Source of the DNA: Actinopolymorpha pittospori | GTDB taxonomy: Bacteria > Actinomycetota > Actinomycetes > Propionibacteriales > Actinopolymorphaceae | NCBI RefSeq assembly: GCF_014873875.1 | Contig: NZ_JADBEM010000001.1 | Location: 2,232,001-2,296,000, forward strand | DNA length: 64,000 bases | Direction: 5' to 3' | Shown here: positions 25,501 to 33,467 of the stretch, piece after piece | How the letters are laid out: each line of letters starts with the position of its first letter | How positions within the stretch are numbered: the stretch's first letter is position 1 | Program-made: the position numbers and the translations under genes | Notes under the pieces: generated by a model | Databases searched by the model: none | What the model saw: only the letters and a program-made list of their open reading frames with translations | Told to the model about the DNA's origin: nothing

Positions 25501-26412
25501 GTGCCACACAGCCCTGTTCGCTACCAATCCGCCGACGAGGACAGTGCCCGCTGGGAAGGCTTTCCCTTCCGGTCGGGCGACATCGTGATCAGCACCCGCT
25601 CCAAGAGCGGCACGACGTGGATGCAGATGATCTGCGCGCTGCTCGTCTTCCAGACTCCGAACCCACCGGCGAAGCTTTCGGAACTCTCGCCCTGGCTGGA
25701 CTGGCTGGTCGTCTCGCGCGATGCGGTGTATGCCCGCCTGGCCGCCCAGGAGCACCGGCGTTTCATCAAGACCCACACCCCGCTGGACGGGATACCGCTG
25801 GACGAGCGGGCCACCTACATCGTCGTGGCCAGGCACCCGCTCGACACGGCGGTGTCCCTCTACCACCAAGGCGACAACCTCGACCGCGGCCGGCTTCGCG
25901 AGCTGATCGGCCAGCCCGAACCCGAACCCCACAAGCCGCCCGCGCCGCGCCTCCCGCTCCGGGACTGGCTGCTGTCCTGGATCGACCGGCACGTGGATCC
26001 ACGCGAGGAGATGGACTCCCTGCCCGGGGTGATGGCGCACCTGTCCGACGCGTGGGCCCGTCGCGGCGAGAAGAACGTCGTACTCGTGCACTACGGCGAC
26101 CTGTCCGCCGACCTCGAGGGTGAGATGCGGCGACTCGCGAGCAGGCTCGGAATCACCGTGCCGGAGGAGGCCTGGCCGGCGCTGGTACGCGCTGCGACGT
26201 TCGAACAGATGCGGGCCAACGCCGACCAACTCGCCCCCGACCCCGCCGGCATCATGAAGGACCGGTCGGCCTTCTTCCGGCACGGGACGTCCGGCTCGGC
26301 GAGGGAACTGCTCCGCCCCGAGGAGGTCGCCCGCTACCACGCCCGCGTCGCACGGCTGGCGCCGTCGGACCTGCTGAGCTGGCTCCACCGCGAGCGGACC
26401 GGCGGCTCCTGA
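25501..26412 (+). CDS. PAPS-dependent sulfotransferase
   Basis: 303 residues of the cytosolic sulfotransferase family. The 5'-phosphosulfate loop STRSKSGTTWMQ is near residue 33, the 3'-phosphate motif VVARHPLDTAVSLYHQ near 107, and the C-terminal RHGTSGSARELL matches the RKG..GDWK-like region in degenerate form. Transfers sulfate from PAPS to a small-molecule hydroxyl or amine. The N-terminus begins with a leaderless GTG at 25501. Acceptor unknown; no PAPS-synthesis genes nearby. Confidence 0.88.
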   Translation: MPHSPVRYQSADEDSARWEGFPFRSGDIVISTRSKSGTTWMQMICALLVFQTPNPPAKLSELSPWLDWLVVSRDAVYARLAAQEHRRFIKTHTPLDGIPLDERATYIVVARHPLDTAVSLYHQGDNLDRGRLRELIGQPEPEPHKPPAPRLPLRDWLLSWIDRHVDPREEMDSLPGVMAHLSDAWARRGEKNVVLVHYGDLSADLEGEMRRLASRLGITVPEEAWPALVRAATFEQMRANADQLAPDPAGIMKDRSAFFRHGTSGSARELLRPEEVARYHARVARLAPSDLLSWLHRERTGGS

Positions 26413-26429
26413 CCCACCCGCGGGGGTGG

Positions 26430-26446
26430 TTCGCCGGCTCGGCGAA
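26430..26446. terminator. Short hairpin between convergent genes
   Basis: TTCGCCG-GCT-CGGCGAA, 7-bp stem, between genes ending at 26412 and 26492. Confidence 0.5.
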
Positions 26447-26491
26447 CAGCGAACCGCTCCCGGGCCGGCGGGACTCATCGGCCGACGGGAC

Positions 26492-27094
26492 TCAGGTTCC
26501 GGAGGTCTTGGCACGCCTTCTCGTGCGGGGACGGTGCGCTTTGGCCGGGCAGCTGTCGAGGTGATCGTCGATCACGCCGACGGCCTCCAGGAACGCGTAG
26601 ATGATCGTCGTACCCACGAACGTGAAACCACGTCGCTTGAGGTCCTTGCTGACCCGGTCGGACAGGTCCGTTCTGGTCGGCAGGTGACCCATGGTGCTCG
26701 GGTGGTTGACGACCGGCGCCCCTCCGACCCACTGCCACAGGTAGGCGTCGAAGGACCCGAACTCCTCGCGGACGGCGATGAACGCGCGCGCGTTCTTGAC
26801 GGTCGAGGCCACCTTCAGGCGGTTGCGGACGATGCCGGCGTCCTGCAGCAACGAGTCGAGCTTGGCCTGGTCGTACTTCGCGATCGTCGCGACGTCGAAG
26901 CCGTCCAGCGCCCGCCGGTAGTTGTCCCGCTTGGCGAGGACGGTCGACCAGGACAGGCCGGCCTGGGCGCCTTCGAGGAGCAGCATCTCGAACAGGTAGG
27001 CGTCGTCGTGGGACGGCACGCCCCACTCGGTGTCGTGGTAGGTGGCCATGGCCGGCGAACCGTTGGCCCATGCACATCGTTCGGCGGTGTTCAC
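26492..27094 (-). CDS. tag: DNA-3-methyladenine glycosylase I
   Basis: 200 residues. Removes 3-methyladenine from alkylated DNA. The zinc-snap ligands of E. coli Tag (Cys4, His17, His175, Cys179) correspond to Cys7, His20, His178 and Cys182 here; YHDTEWG and LLLEGAQAGLSW with the pocket glutamate Glu41 are conserved. Starts with GTG 27094. Basic C-terminal tail (RPRTRRRAK) is extra. Monocistronic, convergent with the sulfotransferase. Confidence 0.95.
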   Translation of the reverse strand: MNTAERCAWANGSPAMATYHDTEWGVPSHDDAYLFEMLLLEGAQAGLSWSTVLAKRDNYRRALDGFDVATIAKYDQAKLDSLLQDAGIVRNRLKVASTVKNARAFIAVREEFGSFDAYLWQWVGGAPVVNHPSTMGHLPTRTDLSDRVSKDLKRRGFTFVGTTIIYAFLEAVGVIDDHLDSCPAKAHRPRTRRRAKTSGT

Positions 27095-27240
27095 GGGCCG
27101 TCCTTCCGGTAGCGGAAACGCACTATTCGAGCGTACGTGCGGACTCCTGTTGCGCGGCTCCGGGGGTGCGCGCCAATGTTCGGAGGGCGGAGACAGGGCG
27201 TGGGGTGGGGGTCCGGGGGAGGTGCGGCAGGATGTGGCGT

Positions 27241-27744
27241 ATGGCTGACGGTGATGAGCAGATTCGTGTTCGACCGGCGGTGGTGGACGACAACGCCGCG
27301 CTGTTGGCGATCGACAACACGGAGTGGACCCAGGGCTCAGGCTTCCCCTCGGTGATCGAGCAGGAGCGCACGACGTACTTCACCATCGACACTCCGCCGG
27401 GTGACCATCTGGTGGCGGAGTACCGCGGTGAGGTGGTCGGATACGTACGCCTCAAGCCGAAGACGCCGCTGCGGGAGGGTGTGCACGTGTTCGGCATCTT
27501 CGGCCTGGTCGTCACCAGGCGGGCCCGACGGCTGGGTGTCGCGTCGGCTCTGCTGGAGGCCGCGGCGCAGGAGGCGCGGGCCCGTGGCGGCCGCAAGCTC
27601 AGCCTGCACGTTCTGGGCAGCAACCCCGCCGCGCTGCGGCTCTACGAGCGGAACGGCTTCGTCACCGAAGGGCACTTTCGCGAGGAGTTCCTGATCGAAG
27701 GCGAGTACGTCGACGACATCACCGTGACCAGGTGGCTCAAGTGA
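27241..27744 (+). CDS. GNAT-family N-acetyltransferase
   Basis: 167 residues. GLVVTRRARRLGVASALLEAAAQEAR carries the acetyl-CoA loop (R/Q-x-x-G-x-G/A) and LHVLGSNPAALRLYERNGFVTEG the C-terminal beta-bulge typical of RimJ/RimL-like GNATs. ATG 27241 is preceded by AGGA and also by a -10-like CAGGAT 7 bases upstream, so a short or leaderless message is possible. Substrate unknown. Confidence 0.88.
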   Translation: MADGDEQIRVRPAVVDDNAALLAIDNTEWTQGSGFPSVIEQERTTYFTIDTPPGDHLVAEYRGEVVGYVRLKPKTPLREGVHVFGIFGLVVTRRARRLGVASALLEAAAQEARARGGRKLSLHVLGSNPAALRLYERNGFVTEGHFREEFLIEGEYVDDITVTRWLK

Positions 27745-27789
27745 CGGCGCCCCGACGCGGGTGAGCCCGCGGGAGCGCCGCCTCGTGAC

Positions 27790-27810
27790 CCGGCGCCGGA
27801 GGGGCGCCGG
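27790..27810. terminator. Hairpin between convergent genes
   Basis: CCGGCGCC (27790-27797) pairs with GGCGCCGG (27803-27810), loop of 5. Confidence 0.55.
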
Positions 27811-28698
27811 TCAGTCGTCGACGAAGCCGAGGATCCGCTCGTTGACCTGCTCCGGTTCCTCCAGGGTGAGACCGTGTCCGACGACCGGCATGACCTCCAC
27901 CCGAGCGCTCGGCAGGAGCGCGTGAACCCTGGCACGGGCCCGCCGCGGGCGTAGCAGAGAGCTGCGCTCGGCGAGGAGGAAGTACGCCAGTGTGGCGATC
28001 GAGGCGAGTTCGTCGTCGCCCAGCCGCGGGGCCGCCGACCGGGTGAGCCGGAAGGTACGAGCGGCGAGCATGAGCGTCCGCTGCATGCCCGGTGGTGCGA
28101 CCAGGGCCGGGTTGGCCATCCGGCGCGCCAGCCATGGACGCATCCGGCGGGGCGCGGCGAGTGCCGGGAGGCCGGCCAGCGCGTGCAGGTAGAACCGCGC
28201 GGGTACCTTCTCCAGCCCGCCAGGGTCGATCAGGGTGATCGTGGCCAACGTCTCGGGAGCGCGGATCGCCTGGTTGAGGGCGAGGTAGCCCCCGTAGGAG
28301 TGGCCGACGAGGTGGACTCGGTCGAGCCCCAGCCCGTCGAGCACCTGGGCCAGCCAGGCGGCGTAGTCGGCCGGTCCGTTGATCGCCGCCCGCTGCACGC
28401 TGCCGCCCGGATCATCGATCGTGTCGACGGCGTACACCGGATGGTCGCTGCCGAGGGTGCCGACCTGGAGGTACCAGTTCGACGCGTTGCCCGCGGATCC
28501 GTGCAGCAGGACGATCGGGTCGCCGTGGTCGGCGCCGCCGCGGTGGACGCGGGTCATACCGAACCCTGTCTCCACGTCGATCTCGCGCCGGGGGAGCGGC
28601 CACAGGTCGAGCGCCGCGTCGTACGCCTGCAGAAACTCGTCTCGCGCCGCCTCGCTGGTGAACTCGGCGATCCGCGTCCGCTCACTGGTAGCTGTCAC
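27811..28698 (-). CDS. Alpha/beta hydrolase
   Basis: 295 residues. Oxyanion-hole region VLLHGSAGNASNW, nucleophile elbow GHSYGG, and a C-terminal catalytic histidine in VMPVVGHGLTLEEPEQV. N-terminal 45 residues are an extra helical segment. GTG 28698 is preceded by GAGGAGG. Divergent from a TetR gene, which likely represses it. Substrate unknown; an esterase or C-C hydrolase is possible. Confidence 0.9.
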   Translation of the reverse strand: MTATSERTRIAEFTSEAARDEFLQAYDAALDLWPLPRREIDVETGFGMTRVHRGGADHGDPIVLLHGSAGNASNWYLQVGTLGSDHPVYAVDTIDDPGGSVQRAAINGPADYAAWLAQVLDGLGLDRVHLVGHSYGGYLALNQAIRAPETLATITLIDPGGLEKVPARFYLHALAGLPALAAPRRMRPWLARRMANPALVAPPGMQRTLMLAARTFRLTRSAAPRLGDDELASIATLAYFLLAERSSLLRPRRARARVHALLPSARVEVMPVVGHGLTLEEPEQVNERILGFVDD

Positions 28699-28717
28699 CA
28701 CTGCCTCCTCTGTCGCA

Positions 28718-28767
28718 CCACTGCGTACCGGCCACTGCGTACCGACGTCGTGGTACATGCGTATCAT
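28718..28767. promoter_or_regulatory. Divergent operator with direct repeats
   Basis: CCACTGCGTACCG is repeated at 28718-28730 and 28732-28744 (14-bp step), followed by GTACC-N8-GGTAC (28739-28756) and a TATCAT -10 (28762-28767) for the rightward TetR gene. Probable TetR binding region. Confidence 0.5.
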
Positions 28768-28810
28768 AAAGGCGGGTCGACGGAAAAGGAGCCGACGGGA
28801 AGGGGCGGAC

Positions 28811-29419
28811 GTGCCGAGGACCACCGACCATGACGAGCGCCGCACGCACCTCGTCAAGGCGCTCTTGCGTGTCGCCGGACCGCATGGCCTGCACGCGGTC
28901 ACGATGCGGAACGTCGCGGCGGAGGCCGGCGTCTCCTTGCGCATCGTGCAGTACTACTTCGGCACCAAGGAGGAACTCCTGCACGCCGCCCTGCGACACC
29001 TCGGCGCGAGCGTCGCCGAACGCGTGGGGTCCTCACTCACAGCCGCCGGACCGGAGGGATCCGACCGCGACACCATCGAGGCCTGGCTGCTGGCCATGTT
29101 GCCGCTGGACGAGGCGAACCGGGACTCGTGGATCGTCTTCGCCGAGTACCACGCGCTCGCGTTGACGGATCCGGCCCTGGCCGCGATCCGCTACACCGAC
29201 ATGTCGAGCACCCTGGAGGAAGCGCTGGCCGGGCTGGTCGCCGCGGCACAGAAGGCGGGAACGGTGGCCCGCGGTCGGGATCCCCGAACCGAGGCCGCGA
29301 TCCTCCTTGCGACGACCACCGGCCTCGGCGACAGCATCATGGCCGGTATGCGCGAGACGACCCAGGCCGTCACGATCCTGCGCTACCACCTCGACCGCCT
29401 GTTCGACCGGCCGACATGA
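28811..29419 (+). CDS. TetR-family regulator
   Basis: 202 residues. HTH at about 12-52 (LVKALLRVAGPHGLHAVTMRNVAAEAGVSLRIVQYYFGTKEELL) and a helical C-terminal ligand domain. GTG 28811 after AAGGGGCGG. Divergent from the alpha/beta hydrolase, 112 bp apart; autoregulation and control of the hydrolase are the simplest reading. Confidence 0.92.
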   Translation: MPRTTDHDERRTHLVKALLRVAGPHGLHAVTMRNVAAEAGVSLRIVQYYFGTKEELLHAALRHLGASVAERVGSSLTAAGPEGSDRDTIEAWLLAMLPLDEANRDSWIVFAEYHALALTDPALAAIRYTDMSSTLEEALAGLVAAAQKAGTVARGRDPRTEAAILLATTTGLGDSIMAGMRETTQAVTILRYHLDRLFDRPT

Positions 29420-29435
29420 CGAAGGCGGAATCCCC

Positions 29436-29894
29436 TCAGGCGCCGGCGGCCGGTGACTTCCCGCCGCGCAGGGACTCCGTCCACGTGGCGTTCTCGTGGC
29501 TGCTGACCTCGACCACGCGTTCGGCGAGGAGCCCGTGTGGGTCGGCCGCCCCGGCGTAGTCGCCGGCGCGCTGGGCGAACAGCCAGGCCTCGTTGCGTAA
29601 CCGCTCCGCCGCCACCCGGTAGGCCAGATAGCCCTCCTGAACGCGGAACAGGCTTCTCACGCCCTCGGCCAGAGCGATCAGCGCTCCCAGGATGGCGATC
29701 GTCCAGCGCGGACTGTCGAAGGCCGCCGACGACGCGATCACCACCGCGGCGGCCAACTGGACGAGGCTCAGACTCCAGTAGGCGAGGCGGGCAAGCCGAG
29801 CCTGCCGGGCGTACCAGCCGAACCTCCTGGTCGCCATCTGCTCCGCGGGTGAGTCCCGCAGGGTGGGGAAGTCCCGAAACTCGCCGGCACCCAT
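29436..29894 (-). CDS. DUF4231 / SLATT-like two-helix membrane protein
   Basis: 152 residues. An N-terminal helix with AEQMATRRFGWYARQARLARLAYW, two adjacent transmembrane helices (about 40-60 and 65-82), then a cytoplasmic helix LAYRVAAERLRNEAWLFAQRAGDY: the organisation of DUF4231/SLATT proteins. SLATT proteins are proposed pore-forming effectors in nucleotide-signal-dependent conflict systems, but lone copies like this one are common in actinobacteria. GGGAGG precedes ATG 29894. No cyclase, nuclease or peptidase partner is nearby. Confidence 0.78.
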   Translation of the reverse strand: MGAGEFRDFPTLRDSPAEQMATRRFGWYARQARLARLAYWSLSLVQLAAAVVIASSAAFDSPRWTIAILGALIALAEGVRSLFRVQEGYLAYRVAAERLRNEAWLFAQRAGDYAGAADPHGLLAERVVEVSSHENATWTESLRGGKSPAAGA

Positions 29895-30069
29895 GCGAAA
29901 CCTCCCGTGCGAAGCCTCCCGGTGATCCAGGCCGTGTCGATCTTAGGGCCGGGCAGGGGCCAGTGTTCGTTCGCCGGTGTGGGGTGAGCGGTTGCGGGTT
30001 CATCGGCCCGCCACCCACCTCACGAAGCCTGGCAAGGCAACGTCGAGAGATTCGCCCCGGAGGTTCCTC

Positions 30070-31518
30070 GTGTCAGACTCCGCGAAACTGAGTCGCCGAT
30101 CATTCGTCCTGGCCGGAGGTGCGGCCGCCGCGCTGTGTGTCGTCGATCCCACCGCACTGGCGGCCAACGCCAAGGCCGCCGGCACCCTTGATCCCGTCGA
30201 CCTGATGGGTCCGCTCGGCCCGGTGCCCGACGCGCGGGACGGCGTACCTCGTCTCGTGCTGCCCAAGGGTTTCGGCTACCGCAGCTTCGGGATCGCGGGC
30301 ACCACGTTGGACGACGGCAACATCTGCCCCTCCCAGCACGACGGGTCCGGCGTCTTCTCCCTCGGCGACGGGCACCTGCGGATGATCCGCAACCACGAGG
30401 TCGACGACGCCTCGATCGACGCCAAGCCCCTGGCCGGCGGCCACAACGCCTACGACAAGCGGGCCGGTGGTGGCACCACGACCGTCGACATGCGGGTCCA
30501 CCGGGACGGCACGGTCGACGTGATCCGCGAGTTCGTGAGCCTCAACGGCACGCACACCAACTGCAGCGGCGGACGGACGCCGTGGGGTTCGTGGCTGTCG
30601 TGTGAGGAGACCATCGAGGACGACCGGCCGTTCGTGGTGAACGAGGAGAACGACGAGTTCCAGAACGGCTTCGAACGCCGGCACGGCTACGTCTTCGAGG
30701 TTCCCGCCACCGCCAACGGGCCGGTCGACCCGGTCCCGCTCGTCGCGATGGGCCGCTTCATCCACGAGGCGGTCGCCATCGACCCGTACAGCGGTGCCTG
30801 CTACATGACCGAGGACGCCGACCAGGCCGGCTTCTACCGGTTCGAGCCCGACCGCCCGGGGCACCTCGCCGAGGGTGGCGTGCTCCAGGCGCTGCGGGTG
30901 CGGAAGTCCCCGGGCATCGACCTGCGTGGCGGGGTCGCTCCCGGTTCGCGCTTCGAGGTCGACTGGGTGACCATCGAGGACCCCGACCCGCCGGCCGGTG
31001 AGACCTACGAGGACGCCGCCTACGGCGTCTACCGCCAGGGCGCCGCCCAGGGTGCCGCCACGTTCACCGGCCTCGAGGGCTGCACCTGGCAGGGCCGGGG
31101 CCGGACCCGTGGCAGCGCGGTGTTCGTGTCGACCGCGGGCGGCGCCGCCAAGTGCGGCCAGGTCTGGGCCTACCACCCCGACAACCGCGGGCACGGGAAG
31201 GCCGAGACCGGGGTCCTGGAGTTGCTGTACGAATCGCCCGGCATCGACGTCCTCAGCTACCCCGACGCCCTCACCGCCTCCAACCGCGGCTCGCTGGTGA
31301 TCGCCGAGGACGGGCCCGGCACGGTGCTGCTGCGCGGCATCACGCCCCGCGGCGAGATCTTCCCCATCGCCCACGCCGTCGACATGGTGAACGACGTGAC
31401 CGGCCCGACGTTCAGCCCGGACGGCAAGGTGCTGTTCTTCAACCTGATGGGCGAGGACCCGCCCTACGAGCCGGGCATGTCCTTCGCGGTCTGGGGACCC
31501 TGGCCGAAGTACACCTGA
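30070..31518 (+). CDS. PhoX/DUF839-type Tat-exported protein
   Basis: 482 residues. Twin-arginine signal SRRSFVLAGGAAAALCVV near residues 7-24, then a beta-propeller of the DUF839/PhoX type: MIRNHE, the WGSWLSCEET motif with Cys and acidic metal ligands, FIHEAVAIDP, and CYMTEDA. PhoX enzymes are calcium/iron-dependent alkaline phosphatases; this is a shorter member and phosphatase activity is inferred. GGAGG precedes GTG 30070. Followed by a hairpin and the ECF sigma gene. Confidence 0.88.
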   Translation: MSDSAKLSRRSFVLAGGAAAALCVVDPTALAANAKAAGTLDPVDLMGPLGPVPDARDGVPRLVLPKGFGYRSFGIAGTTLDDGNICPSQHDGSGVFSLGDGHLRMIRNHEVDDASIDAKPLAGGHNAYDKRAGGGTTTVDMRVHRDGTVDVIREFVSLNGTHTNCSGGRTPWGSWLSCEETIEDDRPFVVNEENDEFQNGFERRHGYVFEVPATANGPVDPVPLVAMGRFIHEAVAIDPYSGACYMTEDADQAGFYRFEPDRPGHLAEGGVLQALRVRKSPGIDLRGGVAPGSRFEVDWVTIEDPDPPAGETYEDAAYGVYRQGAAQGAATFTGLEGCTWQGRGRTRGSAVFVSTAGGAAKCGQVWAYHPDNRGHGKAETGVLELLYESPGIDVLSYPDALTASNRGSLVIAEDGPGTVLLRGITPRGEIFPIAHAVDMVNDVTGPTFSPDGKVLFFNLMGEDPPYEPGMSFAVWGPWPKYT

Positions 31519-31546
31519 GGTCGACCGCCCATCTGAGGACGACCGG

Positions 31547-31580
31547 CCGGGTACGCCGCAGGGGGGAGCGGCGTGCCCGG
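31547..31580 (+). terminator. Hairpin terminator after the PhoX-like gene
   Basis: 13-bp arms 31547-31559 and 31568-31580 with one T-G pair, loop of 8. Confidence 0.65.
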
Positions 31581-31649
31581 GCGGCTCACGGCGGTCCGGC
31601 GGGCTCGGTCGAGGGACGTGGCTCCCGCGATGGGGCAGAATCGTCCCTC

Positions 31650-32699
31650 GTGAGCGAGTTCTCCGGCCGATCCGCGCAGTCCCCGGCTGCCGAGGATCCC
31701 GACCTGGCCCGGGCGCGCCAAGGCGATGGCGCCGCGTTCACCCGGCTCCTCGCCCCGTTACGTCGCGAACTCCACGCCCACTGTTACCGCATGCTCGGCT
31801 CCACCCACGACGCCGACGACGCCCTGCAGGACGGGATGTTGCGCGCGTGGCGAGGGCTCGCCCGCTTCGAGGGCCGTAGCTCCCTGCGCTCCTGGCTCTA
31901 CACCGTGGTCACCCGTACCTGCCTGGACGCCCTGGAGACCCGCGACAAGCGGGCCATGCCGGTCGACCTCAGCCCCTCCAGCGACCGCGCCGTGGTGAGC
32001 GACGCTCCGCTGACCGACGTCGCCTGGCTCGGCCCGTACGCCGACGCCGGCCTGGCGGGAGGTCCCGCCGGACCGGACGCCCGCTACGAACAACGCGAAG
32101 CCGTCGAACTCGCCTTCGTCGCCGCACTGCAACACCTGCCGGGTAACCAGCGGGCGGCCCTGCTGCTGTTCGAGGTCCTCGGCTTCACGCCCGCCGAGAT
32201 CGCCGCGACGATGAACACCTCCGTCGCCTCGGTCCACAGCGCCCTGCAGCGGGCCCGCGCGATCGCCGCTCAGCGGATCCCGTCCCCCACCCAGCAGCAG
32301 ACGTTGCGCAAGATCGACGACGCGCGGGTCCGGGAGATCGTGGCCGACTACTCCTCCGCGCTCGAACGCGGCGACGCCGACGCCCTGGTGGCGCTGCTCA
32401 CCGAGGACGTCACCTGGTCGATGCCGCCGCTGCCGGGCTGGTACCACGGCCTCGCGGCCGTCACCGACTTCGCCGTACGTGTCCCTCTGACCGGGTGCGG
32501 TTCCTGGCGGCACGTCCCGATCAGCGCGAACGGTCAGCCGGCGATCGCCGCCTACCTCCGACGCGACGAGGCCGCCTCGACCTACGACCGGTGGGCGATC
32601 AACGTGCTGACCCTGCGCGAGGAGCGGATCGTCGAGATCACGTCGTTCATCGGCTCCGAGCACTTCGAGCCCTTCGGGCTGCCGGTCTCGCTGACCTGA
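31650..32699 (+). CDS. ECF sigma factor with C-terminal SnoaL-like domain
   Basis: 349 residues. Sigma region 2 (HCYRMLGSTHDADDALQDGMLRAW, about 48-71), region 4 (ALQHLPGNQRAALLLFEVLGFTPAEIAATM, about 160-190) and a C-terminal NTF2/SnoaL-like domain (about 225-349). This fused layout is typical of ECF groups in which the extra domain replaces an anti-sigma factor. GTG 31650 lacks a Shine-Dalgarno site; CAGAAT lies 8 bases upstream. No anti-sigma gene is adjacent. Confidence 0.92.
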   Translation: MSEFSGRSAQSPAAEDPDLARARQGDGAAFTRLLAPLRRELHAHCYRMLGSTHDADDALQDGMLRAWRGLARFEGRSSLRSWLYTVVTRTCLDALETRDKRAMPVDLSPSSDRAVVSDAPLTDVAWLGPYADAGLAGGPAGPDARYEQREAVELAFVAALQHLPGNQRAALLLFEVLGFTPAEIAATMNTSVASVHSALQRARAIAAQRIPSPTQQQTLRKIDDARVREIVADYSSALERGDADALVALLTEDVTWSMPPLPGWYHGLAAVTDFAVRVPLTGCGSWRHVPISANGQPAIAAYLRRDEAASTYDRWAINVLTLREERIVEITSFIGSEHFEPFGLPVSLT

Positions 32700-32701
32700 G
32701 C

Positions 32702-32727
32702 CCTCCGGCGCACGGACGCGCCTGAGG
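32702..32727 (+). terminator. Hairpin after the sigma factor gene
   Basis: CCTCCGGCGC (32702-32711) pairs with GCGCCTGAGG (32718-32727) at 9 of 10 positions, loop of 6. Confidence 0.55.
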
Positions 32728-32739
32728 CCGGACGTCTCA

Positions 32740-32769
32740 TGTATCTATGTTGTATCTATGAGCTAGGCT
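32740..32769 (+). promoter_or_regulatory. Leaderless GntR promoter with tandem repeat operator
   Basis: TGTATCTATG occurs at 32740-32749 and 32751-32760 (11-bp step, one helical turn). TAGGCT (32764-32769) follows, 7 bases before ATG 32777. Autoregulation is likely. Confidence 0.55.
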
Positions 32770-32776
32770 CGGCCTC

Positions 32777-33433
32777 ATGCCTGCGACCTCCAGAGCCCAG
32801 GTGCCCGCCGCCGAGCGCGCCTACGTGCTCACCAAGAGCCTCATCCTCAGCGGGCAACTCCCCGGCGGAACGCTGATCAGCGAGGGCGAGATCGCCGAGC
32901 GGACCGAGCTGAGCCGCACGCCCGTCCGCGAGGCCTTCCTGCGCCTGCAGGCCGAGGACCTGCTGCGCCTCTTCCCCAAGCGCGGTGCCGTGGTCGTACC
33001 CGTGGCTCCCGGTGAGGCCGAGGACGTCCTGGAGTTGCGCGAGGCGCTGGAAGGCGCCGCCGTCCGCCGCATCGCGCGGCGCGAGGAGCCGCTGGACGAC
33101 GTCGTTCCCGTCCTGGCCGGCTTGGTCGACGCGCAGCGCGAGCCCGCGCGGACCGGCGACGTGGTCACCTTCGCCGAGGCGGACACGGCGTTCCACCGGG
33201 GGATCGTGGCGGCGTCGGGCAACGCGCTCGCCGAGCGGATCTACGACACCCTCGCCGACCGCCAGCGCCGGATGGTCGTCCAGGCCGTCCGGCCCCGGCC
33301 GAACCTTCTGGACGTCCTCGTCGAGGAGCACACCGCCCTGCTGGACCGGATCGCCGCCCGGGACGCGGACGGATTCGCCGAGACCCTCCGGGCGCACCTC
33401 GACGCCACGCACCGCACCATGACCGGCCGCTGA
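32777..33433 (+). CDS. GntR-family (FadR/FCD) regulator
   Basis: 218 residues. Winged helix with LISEGEIAERTELSRTPVREAFLRLQAEDLLRLFPKRGAVVVPV (about 32-75), then an all-helical FCD ligand domain with the metal-binding Asp/His residues of FadR-type sensors (EADTAFHRGIVAASGN; EEHTALLDRI). Starts with a leaderless ATG. The MFS gene follows 34 bases downstream, so both are probably one operon. Confidence 0.92.
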   Translation: MPATSRAQVPAAERAYVLTKSLILSGQLPGGTLISEGEIAERTELSRTPVREAFLRLQAEDLLRLFPKRGAVVVPVAPGEAEDVLELREALEGAAVRRIARREEPLDDVVPVLAGLVDAQREPARTGDVVTFAEADTAFHRGIVAASGNALAERIYDTLADRQRRMVVQAVRPRPNLLDVLVEEHTALLDRIAARDADGFAETLRAHLDATHRTMTGR

Positions 33434-33467
33434 GCACCCCGGCCTACCCGCAGGAGTGGCACCGCAC

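Noticed and set aside
30100..31374. Long open frame opposite the PhoX-like gene
   Set aside because: It is a shadow of the GC-rich coding strand; the forward frame has a Tat signal, ribosome-binding site and family motifs.
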